Shown here: positions 54,059 to 64,000 of the stretch, piece by piece
Layout of the letters: each line of letters starts with the position of its first letter
Position numbering within the stretch: the stretch's first letter is position 1
NCBI GenBank assembly: GCA_011032825.1
Contig: JAADJZ010000001.1
Location: 1,550,001 to 1,614,000, forward strand
Origin: Massariosphaeria phaeospora
Lineage: Eukaryota; Ascomycota; Dothideomycetes; Pleosporales
DNA: 64,000 nt
Reading direction: 5' to 3'
Translations under genes and position numbers: made by a program
The notes under the pieces: generated by a model
Seen by the model: the letters and a program-made list of their open reading frames with translations, nothing else
Told to the model about the DNA's origin: nothing
The model's database searches: none

Positions 54059-54284
54059 TACTCATAGAGATCTTGGAGCACGTCGAGAAAAGCGTGCTAA
54101 TCCCGTATGTAGGGACTTGGGGTGTCGTCGTTATATGTTGCCTCGTCCGGTCTTACTCTCTTTACATGTATCCGAAGTAGGACGATACAGTCATGGATCA
54201 TTGAAACTGCATTGATCAATCAGACTTTTGGAGCTCGAGAATTGCGACGTAAAGTAAATCCGCTGTATATGCATAGACTAGCCG

Positions 54285-56399
54285 CTATGGAATCGAATCG
54301 AAATCTGGTTCGCCGCTGCCATCCACGTCGTCTAGACCGCCCTCGAAAGAGTCAAATGCCAGTGTCGACGAAGAAGCGAGTGTAGCCGAAAGGTCATATC
54401 CAAAGAGATCCCCAACATCAAGGAAAGACGTATCGTTATTTTCCTCAATCGAATCCACGTATTTCGCAGCGTTCAGGATGCGAGCAGAGCTACTGCTTGG
54501 CAATTCGCCAGCGTAGTGAAGCTGCTCGTCGGTCTCAGTAGCCATGATTTGCGTATCTTCAGAAGGAAATGAGTAATGCTGGCCCATAAGAGGAAAATCG
54601 TAAGTTGGCGGCAGAAGCGCGGCGTTTTCAAATCCAGGTGCCAGGAAGTCGGCGGAGATGATCATGTTGTTTTCAATCGGATAATTCATGTCTGGTGGAA
54701 ATGCGACAGAATCGATTGGAGCCTCGAAATCTTCACCAAAAGCCTGCAAAAACCCTGCCTGGTCAATGTGGAGACTCGGATGCCATTTAACGGTCTCATT
54801 GAGTGGATTGAAGCTCGGTGAAGTTGCCGGGCTCGAGGAAGGATCGATGCCTTCAATGAGATCTAGCTCATTAGATGGTATCGCTACCTGGATCAGAGAC
54901 TGCTGCTCGTTGCAACCGGACGCGACTTGTTCAAAGGCCGTTTTAATGCAATTCTGGATAGGAGCCTCGAGATCTTTGAAGGCCATTGACAGGCGCTCGG
55001 CTTCTCGTTCCATAACTGATAGGAGGTGCTGGTGGATTGTATTAGTCAAAAGAGTGCCCAGTCGAACGGGAAGTTCCTCTCTGCATCGTTTGATGAACTG
55101 GGAGGAGCGGTTCTCTGGTGTTTCCTGCAAATGGTCTTCTTGCAGCTCCGTGGTATCAAATACTTCACAAGTCAGTAGAGTGCCACGTTGAGTTTTATTA
55201 CACTTACGAGGCGAAGGGATCGGGGTACTGTCGGGAAACAAAATGCGGTACATGTCTTCCCATCTTTCGAATTCGCTTTTGTTCTTCAAGTTGGCCCTAC
55301 TTCTCAACAAGCCATACTTCTTATCATTGACACCTTCGACGGAATGCTCGGATCGGCTTGGTCGAACCTCACAGGCAGGATCTGCCTCGCTATGTTCTTT
55401 GGTCGCGTCCTCTGTATCAAATGTAATCTTGCATCTTCTACATTGGTGCAGACGATGCACACGGTATAAATGCTCCCTTTAAGGATTAACTAGTTTTATA
55501 TCAGATAGATTTCGGTACGCTACTCACTTGATACGATGGAGTCTTTTCGGTTCTCTGCAAGATTTGAGTACTTTGTATTTTGGGGTATTGTACTTGAGGA
55601 ATGGACAGGCATATCTCTGCAGAGAAGTATCGCATTGATCTGGAGGCGACCCCGATCGCCTAGCTCGCTTCTTTCGGTCTTCGTCGTCCTCATCTTTGCC
55701 AGATTCCTCGTAGTTTTTCCGAGATCGTTTCGTAGTTTGTTTCTTTGAATTGTCCCTCATAGACATGATACCGAGGTTGCAGACTACATGAGAAGAGGAG
55801 GTAGAGGTGCCTCTGTTTGGCGTGCATAGGAAGTTTCCAGACGCGGTGTCGCAGACAAGAAACAGGCGAGTAAGCAGACTTGTTGTGAGTTCTCGAGCGA
55901 ATACGAGTGCAGTGAAATCCAGGTTTTGGTCGTCATTTCGGAATGTTGGCGTGCTCACGTCTGTTGAACTGCTATATGTTGTATCGTAGCTTGTGATCGA
56001 AGCCGATGGGGACGGTTGTGTTATTCCATGTTCGAAATCAAGACGTGGTGTTGGTGGTTCATTTTCAGCTGGATATTCTGCCGCGATTCTGGGTGTATTG
56101 GAGCAAGCCTGGGGGCCATCTCCAAGGACAATCGCATCCAATTTATTATTTCCATAGTGTCCGATCTCTCTATGTGGCAGTCCAAAAGTCTTATGGTATT
56201 GGGTAGTACGTTCGCGGGGCTTGTTTGGGGGGTTTGGTTTTGGGAAGAGTACGGAGACCATTCGTCTACATCGTTGATGATTGCAGGTAAAGCAGGTTGG
56301 AGTTATTTCGACGGTGAGTGGGCCATCCCCACACCAGCAACAATACCATTTGTACCTTTTATTCTCCTTTTCGTATTCCAGTTTCTCAACGTGGCACAT
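54285..56399 (-). CDS. Zinc-ribbon plus C2H2-like zinc-finger protein
   Basis: Three exons (introns 55477-55527 and 55163-55207) give 672 residues. The start is taken at MCHVEKLEYEKENKRYKWYC; the frame also has an ATG at 56531. Near the N-terminus WYCCWCGDGPLTVEITPTCF then TCNHQRC forms a zinc ribbon. A long Ser/Thr/Asp linker with a basic RKKRARRSGS patch follows. A second module starts YACPFLKYNTPKYKVLKSCR and crosses the splice as HRIKEHLYRVH, a C2H2-like finger, then HQCRRCKITFDTEDATKEH with another C/H set. After KSEFERWEDMYRILFPDSTP and IPSP comes a 45-nt intron that is open in frame, so retention adds 15 residues. The C-terminal region is acidic. This plan is widespread in Dothideomycete hypothetical proteins; a regulatory nuclear role is only inferred. 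Confidence 0.75.
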
Positions 56400-56531
56400 C
56401 GAGCTCCGGTACGTTCGTGTTCCAAACAGCCAATGGCGTGGGTTAAAGATCGAGCGAGGTCCAAATAGACGAGGGCTGATCGGGAGGCTTCGAGTATGCG
56501 TACGCGCGGGCGGGTCTAACAATATAGACAT

Positions 56532-57379
56532 ATGAAACAAAGATGGTGGTTGTCTGTGGCCCTAGAATGCGACATGTTGTCGATGTTGTATATAGAGGCA
56601 TGGTGAGTGCTGTCGACGTTTCACGCAAACTGCGCATAACTTTCAAAAGGTACACGAGAGGGGTTCTCGAAGTGGAATAATGATGCTCTTCATGATTGGC
56701 GCAAGGAAACCGGTGAGGGGCTGCAGGAGGGTGCCAAAACGGGCAGCGGCAAGCGAACAGACAGAGGGAGCAATGAGGGCGACTTGGATAACTGGTTCAT
56801 GCCTGCCGCTGGACGCTCAGCGAGAGATGTCTGTTAGGATAGGCAGCGGTACACTGTCTACCGTTATCAGAGTGGCGTAGAGTGCGTCTGGCACACTGCT
56901 GGTGAGAAGACGTGAAGTGCGCGGGACGTAGGTGGTAGCTAGGTAGTTGGCGGGGTAGAGATGACGTCTCATCCGCAAGAGTAAGCAAGCCATGTAAAGG
57001 CGAATCCCCCTGGCAGGAGATCTGGGCTTCTGAAAGCGATGCGCAGTACGGGGTCCTCAAGGCTCAGAGATGCGAGACGTGGTAGGCTTTCGTAGCCTAG
57101 ACCTCATCTAGCCTAGCGTGGAACCCACAGTGGGGCCGCAGTGGGAGAAAGTCTTCTATAAAAGTTTGCGCGCAGTGCTTCGTATTTATCCCAATTCACT
57201 TATCACAAATGCGCTTGTGCGAGACTGCCTACCGGGCGCCGACTAGCTTTTCACACAGCCTGCGCGTACTCTCCCATTGCTGAGCGTATACCGATCGCCG
57301 GCGCCCACCCCCCATGTTTCTCGATAACTCGAGGTACCACTGGCTGGCGCGATACACATCCCACCTCCAACCACCCACC
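56532..57379. other. Intergenic region
   Basis: No supported gene. Short frames only. Confidence 0.5.
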
Positions 57380-57532
57380 ATGGCTAACGACTTCTTCAAC
57401 AATCTCCCGGACGAGCTACTGGCTGACGTAGTTACTGAATTAGCCGGTGATATTGGTGCAGTCCGTAATACCGCATACACCCTAAAAAAGTTTAGTGCGG
57501 GGTATCTCTATGTACACAAAGTCACATTGTAG
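57380..57532 (+). pseudogene. Truncated F-box-like ORF
   Basis: A 50-codon frame starting in good context (ACCATGG) reads MANDFFNNLPDELLADVVTE and then LAGDIGAVRNTAYTLKKFSA, resembling the N-terminal LPDELL helix of an F-box protein, and stops at TAG 57530-57532. DNA immediately after is strongly AT-rich (57540-57720), unlike its neighbours. The stop overlaps a possible GTAGGT donor, so a further exon cannot be excluded, but no convincing continuation was found. Confidence 0.45.
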
Positions 57533-59281
57533 GTATATTCTATACTATACTAGTTTAGTACAGAAATCCTCCCTCATCAACACGAAAAAGATGAAATATT
57601 AAGATATTAAAGGTACATTACTATAATAAGATAATTTTTCTTGATAGTTTAGTTTTATATAGTAGTATACAGAGTATATCAAATTTGCATCAAGGTTAAT
57701 CTTGTTTTCATAATGTTGTCCTATATTTAGAGGTAACTAAACTGTTTCTGGGGTGTATGCGGTTATTCGGACTGCACAATACAACCGAACGTTTGCTCTA
57801 TTCTCAGTACCGCATCGACGTCACGTGCGGCACCTACCCCCAATCAGGCGACTCGCATTACCTAATCTTAGCGCGGATTCCAACTGACTAATCAACCTCC
57901 TTTTAGCCGAAACAATGGTTAGAATATTTTCAATCCATCGCGCGTCCACCAAATCCATCGCAACGCTCGCAATCTCGTATATTACTCTAACACCACGCGG
58001 CCTTACCATTCACTTGTACAATTGTAATGTTTCGAACTTCGTCGAGGGCCTGATGCATGGGGGCGGGCACGACATGCATCTGACGTCTGAAGCTGGCGAC
58101 CCGCGGCTGTTGAACAGTATCCTTCGGAAGTCTCGCAGAATCGACTTCGCTATCCACCAAAGTCTTGGGTTTCGACTGGCCGGATCGGTCTTCTAACTGC
58201 TGTCCGCAGCTTTTCTGATACTCGCACGTCTCTCTGATACCGGATGTCGGGCAGCGTTCTGGAACGATTTGCCGGCCTATCGACACCATCTCCATCTCGC
58301 TGTTGCTTCTGGACTTCTCCAGGCTTGAGGTTGTGCTTCATCTCGAACTACCTATCCGGGGCTTTCCCTTCCGCACGCCGCCTCATTCGGATTCCGAGCT
58401 TTAACTTCCTGTTGAGCTATCTTCTTCTCTACATCGTACCATCGCCATCGCGTTGCGCAGGACTTGGTTTCGGCATAGGTAGCGAGGATCTGAGCCAGCA
58501 TCCTGAAACTTGCACAGTTCAGGCTCGCATACCCATGTCTATTCTCGCTACTTCACACTCAATTAGCGCTTAAGGCGGTCACACTGCCAAGAGCTTTTTG
58601 CCCCTTTCTCAATGGCGATCTTCCAAGAGTACTGGCGCCTTATTGGTGGTAGCCTTTATTCTACGCACAGTCCGCATTTTCAAACTGTGGCACACCTCCT
58701 GTAACGGTAAGGCTCCTCTGTGAGCTTCGGCAGCCTTATGTATCTCTGGTACAATCTTGGTTATCGAGCGTGCTCGTTATCTTTCTCTTTAGTAGTACTA
58801 CAGCACTATTCACATCTCGATGTTAGGGCCTAGGCTGAGCGATATCTCAGCCTTGTGCGCTTTCCGTCCATAAGAAGACCATCCCTCGGCGCTTACAGCC
58901 TCTCGTGCTGTGCCTTTGGCCCCCAAGCTTCACCGGAAAACTGTTGGCGCCGCGTTAGGGGCTCAGCTGAGCTTGGCATCTGCCCACTTGTTTCGTACAG
59001 CTTCCCCAACTCGAACTATGGCGCATTTAGCTTGCCGGGTGCATCTCGGGAACCAATTGTGCCATGACTGGCCGGTGGCAGTGCTCCAGCCGCAAATCAA
59101 TGTCCGGGCGCTTCGGTAAGTATAAGGTTGCTGCCTCCCACATGGGTCGAAGTACAGGGCTATCTGTACATCTTTTTTCGACCTCGCGATTTGTTATCGC
59201 TACGCCTCACCATAGCGAGCCTCTTGTTCTAGAGGTAGATATTTGCGCATCGTTGCTCTGTCTTCACCTAGTCTACTTCCA
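57533..59281. other. AT-rich patch and gene-free region
   Basis: 57540-57720 is conspicuously AT-rich. From 57800 to 59280 there are only short frames; the longest (57915-58196 and 58244-58573) may be decayed exons but match nothing I recognise. Confidence 0.4.
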
Positions 59282-61651
59282 ATGCTTTTCGACTTACTCG
59301 TACTGAGCGTCGCTGTCCTGCTGAATGGCAGGACAGCAAAGGCCCAAAGCGATGGTACCCCCTGCCAATCTGTTAGCTCCATGTCTGCCGCCTACGTCTC
59401 GCTTTTCCCAAGTGCAACCCAAGCCTTGGTTCCCGCCCAAGCCGCCGAGGACTGCTTGAAATCTGTACCCATCGATAAAGAGGAGGATTTGGCTTTACTC
59501 GAAGAAATGAGATTCTACATAAACTGGCAATCGAATCTCGCATATCTAGTAGATCCTCCGGAGGGTTATACAGAGGAGCGTGTGGATACTTTGGAAGAGA
59601 TACAGAAAATTACAGACAAGCTAAAGAATGATGAATATGAGGATGAGTACACGTTGATGTCTGACATCTCCGCGGTATTGACGAAATCCTACGACTTCCA
59701 TTTTTCGTTCAGTGCCGACATTGCGGATGTATTCGCCTTTAGGCGAGGGAATGTTGGCCGAGGACTGCTCGACGAGTTTGCGCTCATATCCGTCTCCAGT
59801 GATGGGAAAGAGCTGCCGAAGTTATACAACTACTGTAAGCTCTTGTGTTCTGGCAACATCTTGGCAAGAAGCTAACACTATGCTTAGACGATATCATGGT
59901 AGAGAAAGATGCAGAAAAGGAAGGTTGGAAGCCTTCGCCCGTCACACAGATCAACAACCAGAGCGCCGAAGACTATATCCAGGAGTGGTCAAAAAGATTT
60001 GTATTCCACGAAGATCATGCTCGTTACAATGCTCTATTTCCCAACCAAGCGTCCATTTCCATGGGACGACGAGGCAATCTATTCGGTCGGAGCGACTTCC
60101 CGGACGGAGAACATACCACAGTCGAGCACGAAAATAAGACTGTCAACACATTCATCAACAACGCTATCGTACCACTTGACAGCTTCGATGATATTGAGGA
60201 CGGCGAGAGCTTTTTCGCACGCTTCTGTAATCAAGGACCGCCAAAAACCGAGGGGAATAGTAAGCTCAAACGCGCCACTCCAACCAAACCCAAGCGCCAA
60301 GAAGCCGAACCCACCGCGACCAACTATCCTGCTCCCGCTGTCCTCCACTCTGAAGCGATCATCGGAGGCTACTATCTTAGTGGTCAGGGTTACGAAGATG
60401 TTGCGGTTCTGAGCGTGCCATCATTTAGTTCTGGAACTGAGGAGGGGCCAGCAGAGTTCCAAGACCTGATTGGGGGGTTTTTGAAAGATGCGAAGGACAA
60501 GGGCAGGAAGAGGCTCGTTATTGATCTCCGAGGCAACACCGGTGGCTTTGTGTTTCTAGGATATGACCTTTTCAAGCAGGTAAGCACACAAGTCCGATTC
60601 CTGCACAAGTACACGCTGACCTTCTCAGCTCTTCCCCTCAGAAGATCCTTATGGAGCTTCTCAATATCGCGCCAATGAAGCATTCGACATCACCGGCCAA
60701 TTTTTGACGACCGTACTCGAGAACGCAACCTACGAGGACGCTTTGAACGAGTTCAAGAGTGCCGGCTTGGAAAGCAATCTCGTGTCGCTGTACAAGAGCA
60801 TGTTTAACTACAAGCTTTACCTCACTACCGATAACAAGAACTTCACATCCTGGGAGGAATACTTCGGCCCACACGTCCATAACAACGACAACTTCACCAC
60901 CGTATCGCGCGTAGACCTGAACAACTTCTTCTCCGACGACCTGAGCTTGGACGTGACGGGCTACCGCACTCGCGCCGACAAGCTCAACAAGGAGCAGCCT
61001 TTCGAAGCCGACAAGATTGTGCTGCTCCAGGACGGTGCCTGCGGTTCTACTTGCGCTGTCTTCGCCGAGTTTATGAAGAGCCAAGGAAGCGTGCACCAGG
61101 TCGTCGTCGGCGGCACCCCCAAGACGGGTCCCATGCAAGGCGTGGCCGGCTCGAAGGGTTCGCAGACCTACACCTGGACGCAGGTGCAGGAAGAAGCCGT
61201 CCTGGCATACACCAACATGCCCGATCACCAAGAGGAGCTCAACGGAACCGAGCTCGGCTCTCTTGTTTTCGCCGACCGCCCACTCATGCGCTCTGCCTAC
61301 CAATCCAGCGGACGCACAAGGTCCAGCGTCAATCTCCGCGACAACATCCGCATCGGCGACGATACGAGCACGCCGCTGGAATTCGTCTACGAGGCGGCCG
61401 ACTGCAGGGTCTTCTACACGGCGGAGATGGTCCGCGATGTCGAGGCTACGTGGAAGAAGACGGTCGATGCGAAGTGGGGCGATGCCAACAAGTTCTGTGT
61501 GGAGGGCAGCGTTGCGCACAAGTCGTCGCTGAGCGGCGGCGCGGAGATCAAGAACGACAAAGACAAAAAGGGGGCTGCCGCGTCTAAGGGTGTTGATGGC
61601 GGCTTGGTGGCTGCTGTTGTGGGTATTGTCGGTATGCTGTTGATGTTGTGA
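59282..61651 (+). CDS. Secreted peptidase S41 family protein (CPAF-like)
   Basis: Three exons (introns 59835-59887 and 60580-60628) give 755 residues. A signal peptide MLFDLLVLSVAVLLNGRTAK is followed by CQSVSSMSAAYVSLFPSATQ and a helical N-domain. An inserted region contains KLKRATPTKPKRQ, a likely cleavage or linker site. The S41 core has VIDLRGNTGG (about 395-404), and the nucleophile Ser555 sits in LLQDGACGSTCAVFAEF. A hydrophobic C-terminus (GGLVAAVVGIVGMLLML) after a Lys/Asp-rich stretch suggests a GPI anchor. The family includes the peptidase encoded in ustiloxin-type clusters, but also many unrelated secreted proteases; this gene lies about 39 kb from the UstYa-like gene. The frame also opens 13 codons earlier (59243); the ATG giving the cleaner signal peptide was chosen. 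Confidence 0.9.
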
Positions 61652-61960
61652 GCGATGTGAGATGAGAGCGTTATATATGTACTATAGTTGTTAATCACCC
61701 TGCGTTTGGTATAGCATAGCGACGGCGCTTATGTATCTAGACTCGACCTGAATTGGAAAGTACTTTGACCTTGCGCTTCTACTCTAGGCTTTGCTAACTA
61801 TGTTAGATATCAATATAGGCTAGCTTCTGCGTGTTAACTTTACTAGTGTAGCTATCTTGTATTAATAACTAGGTTAGTAAAGGGTTGTAGAGATCGCACA
61901 AGCAACTTGCCGAGCTACCTGAGCTAATGCGGACGAGTAGATCAGCGGGACTGCCATAGC
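61652..61960. other. Short intergenic region
   Basis: Nothing recognised between the S41 gene and the SDR remnant. Confidence 0.5.
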
Positions 61961-61982
61961 CTTCACAGCAGCAATAGACCCT

Positions 61983-62299
61983 TCTTCGTATAGCCGGTCG
62001 TCGACACCAACCTCAAAAGCACAATCCACACCGTCCGCGCCGTCGCAGCTGCTTTCTGCTCGCAATCTCCCATATCTTTCCAACCTACAAACCCGCGCTT
62101 TCCGCAGTCAACCCGTAGTCTCGGCCGCGGTGCTATCGTCAATTTCGGCTCCGTGTATTTGCACATAGCTAATATGGGGCTTGTTGCGTATGTTTCAGCG
62201 AAGCATGACGTACTTGGATTGTCTAAGGCTGCGGCACTAGACTACGCACACGACAGCATCTGGGTGAACTTGGCGTGCGCTATTCCTACTCTATACTAA
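61983..62299 (+). pseudogene. Remnant of a short-chain dehydrogenase/reductase
   Basis: An open stretch without a start codon encodes the second half of an SDR: VVDTNLKSTIHTVRAVAAAF, then GRGAIVNFGSVYLHIANMGL and the catalytic motif in VAYVSAKHDVLGLSKAAALD, ending VNLACAIPTLY and TAA. The N-terminal Rossmann part (TGxxxGIG and NAG) is absent from the preceding DNA, and the C-terminus stops where active enzymes continue with a PG segment. It is therefore a truncated copy. It is on the opposite strand from the intact SDR that follows and is only distantly similar to it. Confidence 0.6.
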
Positions 62300-62304
62300 T
62301 CGCC

Positions 62305-63335
62305 TTAGAACTGATGACCCTCTGGCCCTAGATCCGCCCCTAACTTGAACTTCAACAACCCCTTCTCGCGAATCTCCTTTCCATGCGGTTCCATCTCGCC
62401 CAAATCCCAATTCACCTGCACATGGCCGCCGCGCAAAAAGTCCGCCCTCTCCGTCGCGAGATACAGCGTTGTGCCGGCCGCAAGCTCGGGCGTGTCGAGC
62501 GCAATTGTTTTAAACCATGCCGGCAGCTTTTCGCTCGTGTAAACCATTCCGGGGTGCAGGGCGAATGTGCGCAGGGAGGGATATTCTCCGTCGAGGAAGG
62601 CGGGCATGCTGCTCACGGAGCGCTTGGCGAGTGAGTAGGAGGATTCACCGGGCATGGTGACGAGGGCAGCGCCGGAACTGATCAGGATGATGGTGTTGGT
62701 AGACTGAGAGGTGTCGGATGGGGGCGGGAAGGTGGCGATGTAGTGGTGGATCGTGAGGTATGTGCCCTTGACGTTGACGGTCTAAAAAAGAATGATTAGT
62801 GTAAGTTTCGTACGAGTGGGCATCTGAGCTACCATGTCGTCCCACCAGTCCTCTGGATCCCCCTGGCCGAATTTGACAGGGTCAAAAGAAACCTTGCCGC
62901 CGGCGTTGCAGATCAACACGTCCAGATTGTCTACCTCGCTCTTGACCTTGGCAAACAATTCGGCAACCGCTTTGCCATCCGTGAGCTCAGTCCGAACAGC
63001 CAGAACTTTGGCGTTCGGCCCCGCTTTCTTGACCTCTTCGACGCTTGCTTGCATGGCTTTTTCGTCTCTACCAGTGATGATTATGGTGGATGCTCCTGCA
63101 GTAGCCCACGCAAGCGCAATGCCCTTTTTCAGGTCAGTGATATTCGACTGCAACAGGGGGAAGGGCATACCTTTCCAATACCACGACTTGCTCCTGTAAC
63201 TAATACACTCTTCCCAGCAGCGCTGTTCCTGGGGTTTTTCGGATCGACTGTGGGATACACATCGCGGTGCAAAGACTTCGTGAAGGAGAACAGTCTGAGC
63301 ATCGGATTCGCGGTGCTCTGATCCTGGTCAGACAT
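62305..63335 (-). CDS. Short-chain dehydrogenase/reductase (SDR)
   Basis: NAD(P)-dependent oxidoreductase of unknown substrate. Three exons (introns 63124-63170 and 62782-62832) give 310 residues. Cofactor binding: VLVTGASRGIGK at about 44-55, with the intron right after it. ITGRDEK follows, then LDVLICNAGGKVSFD (NAG motif). The catalytic region is NTIILISSGAALVTMPGESS then YSLAKRSVS, giving Ser and Y-x3-K. After HPGMVYTSEKLP the C-terminal region forms a variable substrate loop. The start at MSDQDQSTANPMLRLFSF was chosen over an upstream in-frame ATG because it gives a normal-length N-terminus. The gene overlaps nothing and is convergent with the SDR remnant. Confidence 0.9.
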
Positions 63336-64000
63336 GATGAAGGGATGCAAACTGTTGCGGGAATTTAGATAGAATATTGTGCGAGGTAGAGTGTGTGATA
63401 TGAAATGCTCTCTCCGTCTTTACGCGGTTTATATAGTCCTTTGAGCGAGCATAGTATGCTCCACAATACCGCAAATCCCGTGACTTGAGCTCGCGGAGCG
63501 GAGGAAATCAAGCTCCTGTTGATGATCAGGGCGGACCGGGGTGCTGCAAACATACACGGCAGGTACCCGCAAACATCCTATTCGGCGATCGGCCAGACCT
63601 AATGTTGGCGCGATTGGCTAGATTTAGTGTTGGCGGACGTTTCGTACGGAAGCGCGCGAGCGGAGTTAAGGATTTAGTGTAATGTAAGACGACCATATTC
63701 TCCATCAAGTAAGACACAACGTCACAGAAGTCTGTAAAACAGACAGCCTACGCTTGCTTACAAGTGCTGCACTACATGCACGAGCAAAAAAGACTCCGAG
63801 AACTTAAGAAATCTTGTTTTTGGCGTTTTATTAAATTTAGATATAGCAGTAGTGCCTAATGAATGACCATAATGGAGACTTAGATCGGATGCTTCTCATA
63901 ATGCTCTATAATTTCTAAAACTAGAGTTGAGAGCCACTCTTGCGTGTGCTCAGTCGAGTAGAGTGGCTAATTGGAAAGTCTTTGTCCTAAACCTGGAGGA
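63336..64000. other. Intergenic region to the right edge
   Basis: No gene is seen. AT content rises after about 63790. Confidence 0.5.

Noticed and set aside
57915..58573. Two consecutive plus-strand frames as continuation of the F-box ORF
   Set aside because: No splice arrangement linked them convincingly and the translations show no F-box, LRR or WD features.

Overview
This 64 kb window reads as nuclear DNA of a filamentous ascomycete (Pezizomycotina, most likely a Dothideomycete). The genes carry short introns of about 45-130 nt with GT...AG ends and CTAAC/CTGAC-like branch sites. The families are typically fungal: Zn2Cys6 regulators, DUF3328/UstYa, DUF2985, DUF1996, CPAF-like S41 and eqolisin-like proteins. 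Housekeeping genes sit among accessory genes and very long gene-poor stretches. All functions are read from the translated sequence; no database search was run.

Layout. 1-10 kb: 3' end of a transcription factor, an MFS transporter, an Hsp70-like ATPase, a coiled-coil protein and a nitrilase. 10.6-13.9 kb: a large Zn2Cys6 regulator with more than 3 kb of gene-free DNA upstream. 17.3-20.6 kb: a secreted Tyr-rich, dibasic-site protein divergently paired with a UstYa/DUF3328 oxidase-like gene, a possible small RiPP locus. 20.7-26 kb: SEN15, a GPI-type repeat protein, a DUF2985 membrane protein and a glycine-zipper protein. 26-31.5 kb: gene-poor DNA with two pseudogenes carrying in-frame nonsense codons and a 30-nt repeat in two copies. 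31.8-34.6 kb: a seven-bladed PLL-like lectin and an eqolisin-fold protein lacking catalytic residues. 35.6-38.7 kb: a secreted DUF1996 protein and HUS1.

38.7-48.6 kb has no conventional protein gene. It contains the most unusual object in the window: a TATA-driven, AUG-depleted, CA-rich segment in which the only three AUGs over about 675 nt each open the same seven-codon ORF, MGRGGYN-stop, with synonymous differences between copies. The next AUG opens a very basic 35-codon ORF.

48.6-52 kb: MSS1 (mitochondrial tRNA-modifying GTPase) and MAK16 (60S biogenesis) diverge from a 240-bp promoter. 52.4-56.5 kb: an acidic EFGDF-motif protein and two related zinc-ribbon genes. 57-64 kb: a truncated F-box ORF beside AT-rich DNA, a secreted S41 peptidase, an SDR remnant and an intact SDR. 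Most splice models below were checked by confirming that exon phases join and total lengths divide by three; starts flagged as uncertain should be treated so.
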